From the NCBI GenBank assembly GCA_024699855.1, contig JAMPIQ010000002.1, positions 4,650,001 to 4,714,000 of the forward strand: a stretch of 64,000 nt of DNA. The letters are read 5' to 3'. Of the stretch, positions 44,109 to 56,924 are shown in pieces. Position 1 is the stretch's first letter. Every line of letters starts with the position of its first letter. Source of the DNA: Aphelenchoides besseyi. Taxonomy: Eukaryota; Nematoda; Chromadorea; Rhabditida; Aphelenchoididae. The notes under the pieces are model-generated. The model was not told the origin of the DNA, ran no database searches, and was given only the letters and a program-made list of their open reading frames with translations. Both the position numbers and the translations under genes were made by a program.

Positions 44109-46609
44109 ATGTCCGCCAAAAAGATTCAATCTACCCACCAAGCTGCTCGTCTGCCTCGAGCTCCTTTCGCTTTAGATGCACGATATCCGACTAAAACTCA
44201 ACGAATTTTGGAAAAGTGGGAGGTATGATTTCATATTGTACGTGGACAGTAATCTTGAATGATTTCAGATCGCTTTCTTCAATAAAGTTTATCCAGTAAA
44301 GCCATGGTTATTCATTGCAATGATCTTCTGTTCATTCGCATATTTCACTCTTCAAGCATCCCATTTACCAATTACAACGACAGCATTTTACTCGCAGCTG
44401 CTGATCGCCGCCATTGCTGCTTTGGCCGTAGCATTGATTCCAGTTTTGATTCTAAGACTGTTTCTTCGTGTCTTCCTTTTCCGCTACAAAGGATTCCTCT
44501 TCGAGGATCAGAAACGACCATCAAAAACAACGAAGTTTTGGGCATTTTGCAATCGTATTCGCCGAATCTGTGCTCCACCGTTGTTGAATACCTGCAATTC
44601 GTTGTTGCCAAAACTTCCAGTTCCCAAGCTCCAAGACACAATCGATCGTTATCTTCAATCAATGCAACCGATTCTCGATAAGGTTTGTTGTCTGACGGTT
44701 TGATCGTAATATAGTTTTCGATTTTGTTTCAGGAAGAGTTTCGTCAGCTCACTGAAATGGCAAATTCTTTCATTCAAAAGGAAGGACCTCGACTGCAACG
44801 TTGGGCGATCGGATATTCGTGGTTGAAGACAAATTATGTTACCGGTTTTTGGGAAAAGTACGCCTATTTGTACGGCAGAGATTCGGTTATGATCAACTCG
44901 TCTGTTGCACATGTCGACACAAAGAAAATGCCGGATAATGCAACACAAATATCACGAGCTGCTCATTTAACCTACGTAGCTGCACTGAACATGATCGCTA
45001 TTGCAACTGAAAAGCAACGTCCACCTGGTGCTGGTCTCGTTTATGCCGGCCACTACAGCAAATTGTACGCGAACACTCGAAAACCACGAGCTCAAATTGA
45101 CGAGTGGAATATTAAAGAACTTGCTCGTCATATCGTTGTCAAAGCTAACGATTGTTACTATCGTGTTGAGGTCTTTGATCGTACAACAAATCGACTTTTG
45201 CAACCCGAAGAACTTGCGGAGTAAGTGATCGATTGCTTAAAAGTCTATACGCTTGTTCATTTCAGTATTTTTACCGAAGTACTCCAACGAAAAGACACGC
45301 CAACTGAAGTGGAACGTAAACTGGCTTCTTTGACTCATGATCGACGTGATCAATGGAGTGAAAATCGCCGTCGCTTTTTCGTCGAGAACGAAAATAACCG
45401 CGAATTCCTGAAGACTGTTGAATCGTCGATTGTTGTTCTGATTTTGGATGAACAAATCCACGATGCTCAGAATGATCAGCAACTATCCAAGTACATGCAC
45501 TCGATGCTCACTCATCAAAAAGCGTGGGCAGATAAGCCAATGAACTTTTTTGTTATGAAAAACGGAAGATGTGGTGGTCTCAGTGAGCACAGTGTTGCTG
45601 ACGGAAGCGAACTCGATCATCTTTTTGAGAATTTTGCTGCAATTGAAAAACACTTTTTAAAGTAAGTTCTTAACTGGAATAGACTTTCTAAACGCTTATT
45701 TTAGATATTCCAAGGACGCAAACGATGAAAACGCAGTTGCAAACTTTCAACCGAAACCGGGAATGCAGTTAGCTGAAAGAATGACAATCCAGGAATCTAA
45801 AGAGGTATTTTCATTCTTTATTTCAGTTAATGATTTTGATTTAAAGTTGCGCAAAGAAGTGGAACGTTGCTACGATGAGTATGAGCCTCGAATGAATGAT
45901 CTTGATGTTGCATCGACACTGTTCACCGACTTCGGAAAAGGAGCAATCAAAAAGGCTCGAGTGTCTCCGGATGCATTCATTCAAATGGCTATTCAGTTGG
46001 CCAACTTCCGAGTAAGTTTGTCGTTGGTATTATTGATTAGATGATTGTTTTTAGGACCAAGGAAAAATGCGTTTAACCTATGAGTCCGCGTCTGCTAGAT
46101 TCTATGATTACTCGAGAACGGAAACATTGCGAAGTGCATCGAACGAATCCGCTGCTTTTGTCAAGGCAGTAATTGAAGGCAAATCAAAATATGAATGTGC
46201 TCAACTACTTCGTAATGCCTGTGCAAGTCATGCACATCGGAATAAACTGTGTATGACTGGACAAGGAGTGGACAGACATCTGTTCGTGCTCTTCGTGCTT
46301 AGTAAAGGATTGGGAATTGAGAGTCCACTGCTTAATCATTACGCTGCACAAAAATGGTTGCTATCCACTTCTCAACCGCCAACAATAACAAATCAATTGG
46401 ATGAAGAAACCGACGAACAACAACAATGGTTAGGTGGTGCATTTGGAGCAGTTGCTTTTGAAGGCTACGGTATTTGCTACCGATGTGTTGGAAATTCTGC
46501 GATTGTTTGTCACATTACTTCTTACAAATCAGCTGAAAACACAAACAGCGAAAGATTCCGAAAACTATGGAAGGAGGCGATGAGCGAGTTACTTGAGATT
46601 CTTTCTTAA
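44109..46609 (+). CDS. cpt1: carnitine O-palmitoyltransferase 1
   Basis: This outer-membrane enzyme moves long-chain acyl groups from CoA to carnitine for entry to mitochondria. The N-terminal region has two hydrophobic segments ([19 protein letters not shown] and [19 protein letters not shown]) joined by a short loop, as in CPT1. The catalytic part shows [50 protein letters not shown], then the active-site block [13 protein letters not shown] (His), [20 protein letters not shown] and [17 protein letters not shown]. Exons 44109-44223, 44271-44685, 44734-45221, 45267-45662, 45705-45806, 45847-46011, 46055-46609 approximately. Length near 740 residues, normal for CPT1. AATAAA at about 46646 follows. 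Confidence 0.95.
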
Positions 46610-46928
46610 CTTTCATTTTGTATCTAATACTATTACGGGTTGTCAATAAATTGTATATACTTCTCCTTCGATTCACGCGTTCGATAAATCAAATTTGTCT
46701 CGTGCTGGTCGCCAGGCGGTCGGTTCAAAGTACAACAATCGCGGACGAGTGCACGAAACGATCGGCTCGTACTTTGTCCTCCCGCATCCTCGTGGTTCAG
46801 CACGTTGTTTTATAATCAGACGGCGACGTTTGTTGTTTCGCCAACTTGTGAAAAGAAAACATTTTCGCCGACCAATGATGAAACATAACACTTTTTAATA
46901 GGAAACAAGAGAAATAAGATATATGCGT
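46610..46928. other. convergent intergenic region
   Basis: 3' space between CPT1 and INTS5. A polyadenylation signal for CPT1 is at about 46646. No gene seen. Confidence 0.4.
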
Positions 46929-49900
46929 TTAATCGTCAGCAATCACCCAAATTTCGTTTTCTGCATCTTCGTACTCGTCTTCCACAAACCACAGCGGTAG
47001 TAGGCTACCGAGCTTGTCGATATTCTCTCGGATAATAGGAACAATGATCGGGGCAAGAATGTTGACATCTCCCTTAAAACCTGTCATTTTATTCTGAATT
47101 TTGCTGCTCACATGTCGTAGGTTGTTTGTTGGACTGATCTCTCCAGTTAAAATTCTTCTTGTGCCTTCCGGAGTTTGAGGTGAGATCGTCTGAAAAGAGA
47201 TGAAGATAAACAGCTTTCAAGCCACAAATTCCATACTCGAATGTATTCCCAAATTGCTGACAATACCCGATATGCTTGGAAATGATCGACTATTTTGAAA
47301 AGACAAATAATCGATTTAAAACGTGGCGGAATGAAATCGCTCTGCAAAATTGGTATACGGTAATTAGTAGCACGAAGTACAAAGTGCACGTACCACGAGA
47401 AAGATCGTAATGACACGAGCAATGTCCTCCAAATGTTTTTCGCTCAAACGTTCGAATTTCATCGGCGTTGCACCGTGAAAATTGACGATTACAGCGAACA
47501 TTGATTTGATAACCGGAAGAATACTGCAAATTCCCACGTAGCCGCTCCCAGCGATCCAAAGCATCAAATCGTAAACCAACGGAAGAGCACGAATTCGATT
47601 CATAACCTCAACGTAACTAAACACTTCGGATCAGACCTTAACATCGTTTGTTCACGTACGATGGCACAGCGTCCTTCTCGTCCGGCCATTCCTTCCAATT
47701 CATCGTTGCAGTGAGGGCATCTGGACACAACAGTTTGACTAGTTTTGCGCCCTAAACTATCAATCGATTACAATCAAAAGGCCGGAAACTGACCGCTGCC
47801 AAACATAAACGTTGTTTGGATCCGGGAATCGTTTTTTCGAATTCCTGAATCTTTTTACTCAATTCAACACAAATTCCCGTAACAATTTGGCATCTAAACT
47901 TCTCCTCTTTTGTCATCGGTTTCTGTTTGAATTTGGCATGTTGATTCGAAATGACTCCCGAATGTGCGAGAGTCGCGGTTTTTCGTTGTGTAAATGGTTT
48001 GGATCGTAGCATTTGCAGGCAACTGAGTTCCTTTGCATCGGCGTGTAAGGGACGGGAAATTTGTGGCAAAAGAAATTGGTTTACATCGTCGTATCGGCCG
48101 ATATCTTGCGACGAGTACATTCGTGGTGGGGTGCCAAACAAATCATGAGCAACCTAAAATCCATTGTTTGAAATCGATTATGTGAAGTTTTTTTACGGCG
48201 AATGCATTCTCAAGAAACGCAGTAGTGAAGTTTGTCAAATACCAAACCGCAACAGGAGCCGCTGATTCTGTGTATTCGGCAAGATACTCCTGACTGAATT
48301 CGGTGAAACCACGATCCATTAGTGTTTTACAGCAGTTAAAATAATGTTTGCAAACATCCAATTTCCGTTCGTCGCTTACATACTCTGAAGTTCGAATTGA
48401 TTTGAAAAACTCAAAGTAAACTACCGAATTTGGTTACACGTCGAATCAAGAGAACTCCGGCGGCCGAAAAGTCTTCAACGAGATCTGTTAAGAGATTCAC
48501 ATCAAACAGCCGAATGTCCAACGATCGCAAGCTATTGACAAGATCAATCCAATAGTCAACATAACTCAACAGTCTTTCACTTTCATTTGCATATTCGAGT
48601 TTGAGCAGAACGTCAGTCAATGATTTCACAGCACTTAATTGCAAGTAGCCGTCAATCATGTAGGAGTTCAAACCATAGGAAACCAAACCGTGCGATTGTT
48701 TGGATTCATTGCATGACCAATCGCGAAAGTGAAAGATATTCTTCAGGTAGTTCAGACGATCGGTCGAAAGCAAATCGTCAGCTAAATTGCTACTTGGTTT
48801 ACACTATTGGTTTGGAGCTTACGATCATAGGCCTTCGATTCGAACTCATGCAAATTTGTTAGCAAATAAGAAACTCCACGTGTAAGTATGTGAGTGAAGT
48901 GGGTGCTCAATAAACGAACAAAGGCGCACAAATTCTTGAGCTAAAAACAACAATCAAAATGACCGACGATCTTCAAGTGACTTACCTCCTCCGATTTTGC
49001 CTTGTAAACCAATTCGGCTATCATTTGAACTGCGAGTTCTTTACGTTCGAGAAGACAACAACAAACGAGAAGTTTTGCTGAATATTCGCCGCTAAAACAG
49101 GAATAAATTCTACAATCGAATTCAGCATACCGTTTTCCACCACCCAACACCTGTCGGAACATCAATTGGAGTTTTGACGGATAATTGGCGATTTGGAACA
49201 AGTGCGGAAACTCGTGTATTTGACGTTTTTTGCCATAGATGATAATTTGAAAAGTCACGGCAAACAGCACGTCCTAAAAACTAGTCGAACAGATTCGACA
49301 TTTGACTTACCATGAAAATCTCTAGTTGTTTGGTCATCGTTTCTGCTTTTTGTTCGTTCAAACCAAATTGTTCTTAAGAAGTTCATTTCCGAATAACAAC
49401 GTTCTTGACCTCACCTTGAAGAAGTAAAGGATTCGTAGCGTACGGTATTAACAATTCAAACAACTGAATTTGAGCATCAGTTGGTAGATGAGTTAACATG
49501 ACACGACAGTTAGCTATAACATCGGATGCGTCTTGATTGCTTGGACGTGCCACTGCTGCGTGCCATTCTTGTTGTGAGATCAAATGTAAAAATTGAACGA
49601 GATTTTGATTGTTGATCAACGGCTGTATGTCGGTTGTAAGTGCTTGGGCGATTGACGGAACACAAAGAAGCATATTCGCAATGGTTAATATCGAGTGAAT
49701 TGACCGTCGACCAGTGAAATAGCCCTAAAGTTAACTAATTGAAAATCATTCTGATTGAGATAACAAACTTCGATGTGATCGATGAGACAAACACGGAGAT
49801 CGGGAACTTTGCGGTTTGCTAAGAAAAGAACGAGATCGGTTATAACCATAACTTTTGGTGTTTTTGTTATAAGCTGCAAGAACATGAACTATTGAAATAA

Positions 49901-50816
49901 ACGACCGAGTACCTTGTTGGCTAATACTGCAGTTGTTTTTAATTTCATTTCGTTTACACAAATTGCGATAAGATGAGGAATGATTCTAGACGGAAATTTC
50001 TCGCTAAAATGAAATGATCATTGACGAAAACCTTGTTGAGTATACACAATGTAAAGAAGAAGCCAGTCGAAGTGAACATCGTATTTGAATGCATCGACGA
50101 GGATCTTTACCACTTCGTTCGTATGTTCAACGAATCTATACGCTCGTTCATTACGTTGAACGATCGAATAAACTTACAGAGATTTTAGAACCAAATCAAC
50201 CAAATTCACCAACGCTTTAATACACTCGACTCGTAACAAAATGGGAAGACGATCGCGAGCTAAACCAGTTTTCAAGCGTTCGGCATTCAGTTTGCCGATC
50301 TCAGCACACACAGAAAACAACCACTGAAATGACTCATAAGGTCGAAAAACATCGAAGGTCAACGTACTTGAAGAACACGCAAACGAATCTCGTTGGAATC
50401 CAATTCGTCCAGTAAAGTTGGAAATTGTATCAAAAATTGAGATACTTCTTTTTCCATTGTTCCTGTATTTGTATCTAAAAACAATTGAAAATTTATCTCG
50501 AAGTTTGTTCTTACTTTTTAGGCGACCGTCCGCGCGTAAAAAGTGAATGTAAATCGACTCGTGACACATCGCTTTGAGTACTTCGAGTATGGCATCTCTG
50601 AACTCGATTGCCAGTTAATTGATGCAACTGTCGACTTTACCTTGCAATTGGAAACCTGATGAAAAGCTCGTAGAAGGTGGTGATATCAACATTCGTCTGT
50701 TTGGTGAAAATAAACGAAGTTTGACGATTGTAAACCGCTTCAACTCTCAATGAATCTGCTAGGGTTGTGAGTTGTATTAGTCGACGTCTTTGAGCGGAAT
50801 CCAATGTACTGCGCAT
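46929..50816 (-). CDS. ints5: Integrator complex subunit 5
   Basis: A long helical-repeat protein in many exons. The C-terminal part matches INTS5: LVKLLCPDALTATMNW, WPDEKDAVPSYVEVMNRI, ALPLVYDLMLWIAGSG, CSILPVIKSMFAVIV, and the end IIVPIIRENIDKLGSLLPLW, equivalent to the LHRNIDRLGLF end of the human protein. Earlier exons give YDDVNQFLLPQISRPLHADA, LLERKELAVQMIAELVYKAK, and LFSVCAEIGKLNAERLKTGL. INTS5 is a backbone subunit of the nuclear complex that cleaves snRNA transcripts and terminates paused RNA polymerase II. ATG 50816 follows an acceptor (CACTTAG) directly. The WBP11 stop lies 127 bases upstream, so the two may be one operon. The assignment rests mainly on the C-terminal third, and internal exons are approximate. 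Confidence 0.85.
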
Positions 50817-50943
50817 CTAAGTGTCGAGTTGAGCTGATCATCCAGCTGAACACGAAAATATCAAATGAACCAAACACCCTTTCCAACCGTGAATAACAAC
50901 CGATACTTAAGTTAAACTTTATTCCATTAGACAAAATGTTGGA

Positions 50944-52219
50944 TTAAAAAAGATCTTGAATTTCACGCAAAAATTCATCACACGCTTCATCGGCACTTTT
51001 GCTCGGTTTTGCTGTCGATTTAGCGATCAAACGATTGGGAGCCAAGGAATTCGGAATGAAGGCTTTGGATTTGACAGTCGACGATCGAGGGACTTGTAAG
51101 GCGGTTGGCATGAAACGTGTGGCTTCTTTTTTCAAATTTCTCATTTGTGGTTCGGCAGAAATCACAGCCGCAGCGGTTGCAGTTTTGTTGTCCATCGGTT
51201 GAGTGGGCAACGGTCGTCTTTGTGGTTCGACGTAACGTGGAAACACCGGCGCTTGAGGAGGTGGAGGAGCCATGTTCGGATGCAAAACTAAATGATCAAA
51301 ATTGTAAGAAGATACATCGAAGCGACTTACTTCCTTGTAACGGTGGAGCAGAAATGAGAGATCGAACTGGTTGGAAGCTGGACTTTACAGGCATCAAACT
51401 GTCCGGCATTTCCACGGGACCCAAATCGTCTTCGTCGATATCATAGTCGTTGGTCGAATGATCAACACGTTGAAGAAATTGAACTCGACGCGAACGATTA
51501 ATATCCGGCTCAGCATCAAAATCAACGGGCGCTCCACAGGGTGGTCCTGGAAGTAGTAAGTAAGTTGAAAAGTCACTTTGTTTTACCTGGAGGCGATTTC
51601 TCCGTTTCGTGATCATCACTTCCACCGCGCTTCAGGATTATGGGACGTCTCATTTGTGGAGGTTGAGGAGGAAGTGGAACGTAGGGAGTCATTGCAGCGT
51701 TCGGTGGTGGTAATATCGAGGCGGAGGGAAGCGGAATCTCACCCAAATTAGTGTCTTGAGAAAATAGGATCGCTTCTAAATTGTTTTTCACTGTAAAAGT
51801 TCAGTTTCTGCTCTAACTCACGATATTGCTCTTCTTTTCGAATTCGGTCATCTTCGTACTCGTTCAACAGAGCTTCTAATCGTGTCACTTGATTTGCATC
51901 GTTTTCCTGACGATACAAAGCCAATTGTTGAATAATCGAACTCTTGTATTTGGCTCGTTTTTCGTGAATTACGTGCTTCGACAGCTCACACTTCGGGTCG
52001 AATTCTAAAACACGTCAAGAAATTTTTCATTAGAAAACGTTTACCTTGATCGTCCAATCTTCGTAGCTGATCCAACAGTTCCTCTGCGTCTCGACCCTTA
52101 ACAATCGCTTGTCGTACGAAAGTACGTTGCTTTTTGTTTCGTTTCAACTCCTGAGCTCGTTGTTTCTTCCGCTCCTTGTCCGCTGGATTCATTCCATGGC
52201 CTCCTTTTCGTTTGCCCAT
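50944..52219 (-). CDS. wbp11: WBP11 / NpwBP-like splicing factor
   Basis: The N-terminus GHGMNPADKERKKQRAQELK, then NKKQRTFVRQAIVKGRDAEE and LDDQEFDPKCELSKHVIHEK, is the WBP11 family signature. It is followed by a coiled coil with QEN and LEALLNEYEDDRIRKEEQ. The centre is Pro-rich (SASILPPPNAAMTPYVPLPP, PPPQAPVFPR), the type of ligand bound by WW domains, with PPGPPCGAP matching the conserved PPGPP motif. The C-terminus ends SADEACDEFLREIQDLF, the conserved acidic end. This nuclear protein joins the activated spliceosome and binds PQBP1 and PP1. Introns near 52008-52043, 51791-51822, 51540-51586 and 51288-51328. An AATAAA about 25 bases after the stop precedes the INTS5 start. Confidence 0.93.
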
Positions 52220-52470
52220 TTTCGTCGACGATCAGACGTATCCAGTGATCTATAACCAAAAGAAAATAAAATTAATAAAAACCCGAAGCAAACCTTTTCG
52301 TTTGTTTTTCGAACTCGACACAAAAATCGATGTCGAAGAACTTTGGTGTTTTTGAATCGGCGGCAAACGGCGTTCGAAATCCGTAGAGTCGTTTTGGTTG
52401 TTGTGAATTTGCCTGGAAGTTTGTATCCGATTATTTCTGACGCAGTTGCTCTTTGGATTCGGTCTTCAAA
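52220..52470. promoter_or_regulatory. shared divergent promoter region of wbp11 and zwilch
   Basis: WBP11 (minus) starts at 52219 and Zwilch (plus) at 52471, so 251 bases must serve both. No TATA box is evident. Open frames crossing it have no domain. Confidence 0.55.
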
Positions 52471-54769
52471 ATGAAGAAGGCGGCTGGCAGTGTAAAGGTA
52501 GAAGTATCCCATCGACTTAGTTCTTAGTGTTTAGGTCGATGAGTTTCGAATTCGAAAAGTTGCTCCCGAAGACTTGCCGTTCTTTCGCCGACATTTTGAG
52601 TTCGTTCACTCAAATGCGTTTATTGTCGACGCGGCCTATGCGGTCGAAGATTCGACGATGGAAGAAATACAAAACAAACCCAAACACTACAAACCGATGC
52701 CAACCAACAACGACGTTCGAATGGAGGGTCTTGAGATTGTTGGTGAACCGTTGGAAGTGTCGATGTTGGACGAAGAGGAAATGAAGAAAATCGAAGAATT
52801 TGAGTGTCGAAACTATCGAATTGGAATCGCCGATGAGACAGCACCGACAGACATTAGTCCTCTTCCCGCTCGTACGGCTATTGATGCCATTCAAAAGTGG
52901 GTTCTCATCGAATTCGATTTGTTATTCGCGATCTTTCAGTTTCCAGAACTCCGATCAAGTTCGCTACTTGTTCAGACAGAAGATGGGATTTGGCGAGAAG
53001 GAACCCAAAAACTTTTCAATCAACTTTTTTGCCAACGCGGACAACCATCCGGAACGTACGACGGTGCTGACAATTCGAAACACCGAAAATGTAAAACATA
53101 GCGGAGTGCTACGACACTTGGGTTGGAAAGGTGATCAATAGTTCGTGTAAAGTGAAATTTCAGGTGATTTCGACGATGGAGTACGTGCGTTCGTTAACTT
53201 TAAAATGATGGCGTTAAGATCGAAAAACCAACTGCGTTCCGTCTCTTATCACAGTGTCTACAACGCGCTTTGCAGCTCGCAACTGATCTCACCGATGAGT
53301 AAATGGCCGAAAGCCCGATTGAATGATGAAGAAATCAAATTCCCCGATGAAGTGGTCGATTCAGAAAAAGATGAAGCAATAAACTCGGAGTTTATTCCTG
53401 GTATCTTTGCGGTTAAAGCTTATTGGAAAGAAGACGTGACAAATCCAACTGGCATTGATAACTACTCCATCAATTACTTCAGTAAGCCCGGCGGATTACA
53501 AGACGCAGTTATCGTAAGTAATTTAATACGTTGATTCTAATCATCGTGGTCCTAGACCGTGAAACCCGGTTGGTTGGATAATCGCGTAAAGGGATTCGAT
53601 CGAACTCTTCAAATCAAATTTCTGTTGGTGAGCTTGTAACCGTTGAGATCTGGTTAATCATTCGTTTGTTGCAGTACTTGTGCGAATGTCTGAAGAAGAA
53701 CGAAGTTGATTGGCCAAGTCATCGCGAACATCCGGACATGTTGGACAAATTTCGTTTGTACATTTCCACATTGTCAACTGTTGATGCGGCCAAAGATTCT
53801 TACGATTTTGTCGAAGGATTGTGGGACTTTTTGATTTGTTGTCGTTCATTTTTGAGTTTGCAAACGATCCTCAAAGAGACATACGATGCGTTTGCTCGTG
53901 GTGTTTTGACTTCCAAATACGTGAGTTTCATTAGCTATCTGTCTGTTGAGTGTACAAGTTGTTTTTAGGTTCATGTTGACAATTGCTCAACCATCGCTTT
54001 GATTCTGAAGACGATGGATCGAACAAGCGCCGTTCTTCCACGTTTGGACGTTTTGTCTTGTATTCAGATTATGATTGAAGTTGGAGTGGATCGTCTACGT
54101 CGTGATTTGGTCAATGAACTTGTGAACAAGAAACGTTTGTCGCAAAGTGTTTTTGCCGAATATCTCAAAATTGACGCTCGTTTTAACGTGGACAAACGCG
54201 TCCGAATGATTTTGGTTGCACATTTGGTTCTACAAACCGCGAATTTGATCAACGAACACGTGACTGTTCAACCAACAGAAATGCAAAAACACTTTTGGTA
54301 TGTTACTGAAATTGCTCAGCAAGTTGACGATGTGAGATTGCAGTATGTTGTTCCATCAATTCTCGAAGAACCCGGAAGAGAGTGTAGTTGACAGAATTTT
54401 TACTTTCAATACAAAGATCTGCAACATCGAGTACTTGGTTTTTGAAACGTGAGTACTTTATTTGTTTTGCAATATAAGTGGTTGGCTTACAGGAATCTAT
54501 TGCGTGAGTGGTCAGCAACCCATGAGTTTGTGGACAGTTCGGGAATTCGTTCGTCGTTTACAATCCACTTAACGCGTTTCAACGAATTCAAACGCCTAGA
54601 AAAAGTCGATTCCACGAAACGCTACTTCGACATCGACGGTGGAAACTCTGCAGCGATTTCTTCAGGAGACAAAGCTTACTGGGATCATTTTGATACTTGT
54701 GTTTACTCATACAACCAGCAAGATCGTTTTCCCGCAGCTGCAGTAAACTCAGCAGCCGGCGATCGTTGA
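52471..54769 (+). CDS. zwilch: kinetochore protein Zwilch (RZZ complex)
   Basis: The first exon (MKKAAGSVK) joins in phase to VDEFRIRKVAPEDLPFFRRH. The N-terminal half includes ECRNYRIGIADETAP and SPLPARTAIDAIQ. The second half follows the human protein in order: TVKPGWLDNRVKGFDRTLQI, FLLYLCECLKKNEVDW, SYDFVEGLWDFLICCRSFLS, LQTILKETYDAFARGV, CSTIALILKTMDRTSAVLPR, CIQIMIEVGVDRLRRDLVNE, LSQSVFAEYL and a C-terminal domain with FKRLEKVDSTKRYFD. Zwilch with Rod and ZW10 recruits dynein and Mad1/Mad2 to unattached kinetochores. Total length near 600 residues, as in the human protein. Introns near 52497-52533, 52900-52945, 53132-53164, 53515-53556, 53628-53674, 53922-53969 and 54449-54494. Confidence 0.88.
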
Positions 54770-55179
54770 TGTTATGACAATCGTGTGTACATCGATAAAC
54801 CTACTAATCTCTGTGGTCGTCTAAATAAATGCTTTTGAGCCGAGTAATTAAACTTCAGGTATTTCCGTGGAGGCAATTAGCCGAAAGAAGAAGACCGGAA
54901 CGCGATGAACGTCGATCTGCGGCAATTCAAGTTTTTGACTCGAAAACTTCGGATCGTCACAAATGGAAATGAGGTTAAAGAAAGGAGCGGGATGAGACCG
55001 TCAAAGTGGATGCGAAGTGAAAATGACGAGAATAAGCGAATTATGAAGAAAAACGAAAATTCGGAAACGGAGATCGACTACGGAGCGATTGAAATTTTTT
55101 GAAATCGGTCGTGGCGGAGCGGGATCGTCAGACGGCATTACACGGCAGTGCATTGTGTTTTGGTGACATTCTACCGGCA
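54770..55179. other. intergenic between zwilch and ground-like gene
   Basis: AATAAA at about 54826 is a likely zwilch polyadenylation signal. A short basic frame at 54905-55102 is probably by chance. The rest should include the promoter of the ground-like gene. Confidence 0.4.
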
Positions 55180-56400
55180 ATGAAGTCCACAGTTATTTTA
55201 CGCTTCGTTTGTTTGATTTGTCTGTGGGCCAATGTGTTCGGATTCTTTTTTGGTGGATTGGGCAGTAACTGTTGTTGCTGTCAACCAAATCCATGTTGTG
55301 GAATGGGATTCTCTGCTTCTTTTCCTGCTCTCGGTGGTAGTGGTTGTGGAGCACAAGCAGCGCCAGCGTTCGGTGGATTCCCTTCCTGTGGAAATAGCGC
55401 AATTTCAAGATCGTCTTCAGCTTCAAGTTACACGCTTCCAACACTTCCGACCCTTCAGCTTCCAACATTTCCGGCGCCATCTATGGCTCTTCCTTTACCA
55501 TTAGGGACCAATGCTCCAGCTTATGCAGTGGCACCAACCGAAAACGAGTCCGGTGCTTCACCGTCTTATACGCCAATTTCTTCCCATTCTCCCGCGCAAC
55601 CACCGATCCCACCGTCTGCTTCCTACGCTGATCTTGGTCACGTCGATACGGTAAATGTTGTGGTCATATTAATGCCAACATTATTTGAATAGGTAGCCAA
55701 AGGAAAAACTGTCAATGAAATCACGGGTGTCGATTCGCCGACAGACAAAGTTGTGCAAACATCGAGTTCTGTAAGTTCAACGGTTTATATCCACAGAACA
55801 ATTGATGTCTTTAGAGTCCCGGTAGCGATTTCTACGAAGAAAAAGTCCCTAACATTGAGGACTACGGTGATTTGACTTCAACCTCAAACAGATCCGGAAA
55901 TGACGAGAAAAAGAATGATGTGAGAAATGATTTTTGACTGTACGATCAAAAGGATTATTGTAGCTTCTAACCGCTGACTATTCCGATCAATCATTTGCGA
56001 AAACCAAAGTCTCCGGAGTTCCAAGTGATCTAATGACCGATCAAGACTCGACTGGTGATCCAAAATGTTCGAGTGAAACATTGAAGACAATAATGCAAGA
56101 AGTAACTTACAACTGGAAATCCTTTACTGTAGTAGCTGTTTCAGAACATTGTATCAAGTCCGACGATTTCAAAACAATTGATCTTTTCTGCGGGACGAAT
56201 TGCATTTGGACAAACGATTGATGTGATTTGCAGTCGAAACAAAGTGAGTTATTAACAGCCTGTACGTTTGGAGTCTAACAATCATTCAAAGACCGTTGTT
56301 TTATAATATTTTTTAGTTCAGTTATACGGTCGTTAGTTCGAAGATCTTCTGCGAGACTGGTCGAGGCAAAATCTCGTGTTTTGCATTTCTGCAACCTTAG
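55180..56400 (+). CDS. secreted ground-like (GRL) domain protein, hedgehog-related family
   Basis: Signal peptide STVILRFVCLICLWANVFG, then a Cys-rich stretch (SNCCCCQPNPCCGMG) typical of the N-terminus of GRL proteins, and a long Ser/Pro/Ala-rich linker. Exons joined in phase give the C-terminal ground-like domain: PKCSSETLKTIMQE, NIVSSPTISKQLIFSAGRIA, FGQTIDVICSRNK, FSYTVVSSKIFCETGRGK and ISCFAFLQP at the stop (56398-56400). The acceptor TAGCTGTTTCAG at about 56132 is needed. The earlier CTGTAG gives a frame without the domain. Ground-like proteins are nematode-specific apical matrix and cuticle proteins. The first two exons have compositional bias, so their boundaries are less certain. Confidence 0.88.
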
Positions 56401-56570
56401 AATTTGTCGAATAGAATGTGTGTGAAAGCCCGGTTATGTCGATTAGGAACTTGAGCTTATGTACTTGCGTCATTGTTATTTTATTGCCATAGACTTTAAC
56501 TTATCGTCCCCTTTGTAACTCTTATTCTATTGATCAGTCTTCATTGTATCATTAATAAATTACAATTATT

Positions 56571-56924
56571 TCAAACGACCGTAACGTAACGACATGTATC
56601 ACAGAAGTCGGGATGTAGGGAATCCGTTTGAAGGTTGGATTTTGAACAATATGACGGGATCAGGATCGAAGCGGAAGGCTGGAAGGAGTGAAACGAACGC
56701 CATATGGAACTCTTATGTAAACTGCAGTCGACTTCTCGTCCACTTGATTGTGTTGAAATGGAGAAGGTTGAACAACTCGTATGTTTGTCATTATCTTCGG
56801 AATGCAAGCGAGAAGAAACTCGACGAAATGAACGGAAATTGCAGCAACGAAAAATAAACAAAAGGATGAGAAAGAAGTCTAGAAGTAAGAAGACGACTGT
56901 TGCAAGGGTTTCTGCGCCTAACAT
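56571..56924 (-). CDS. possible small single-pass membrane protein
   Basis: The frame starts MLGAETLATVVFLLLDFFLI with one long helix (to LLFIFRCC), then NFRSFRRVSSR and a Ser-rich polar tail ending CDTCRYVTVV, which has a PDZ-ligand-like last four residues. It is a single exon of 117 codons. Plus-strand frames over the same bases are basic and less gene-like. No family is recognised and no splice evidence supports it. Confidence 0.4.
   Translation of the reverse strand: MLGAETLATVVFLLLDFFLILLFIFRCCNFRSFRRVSSRLHSEDNDKHTSCSTFSISTQSSGREVDCSLHKSSIWRSFHSFQPSASILIPSYCSKSNLQTDSLHPDFCDTCRYVTVV

Noticed and set aside
52610..52894. Minus-strand open frames over the Zwilch 5' exon
   Set aside because: Two overlapping phases, no start context, and the plus strand encodes conserved Zwilch sequence.
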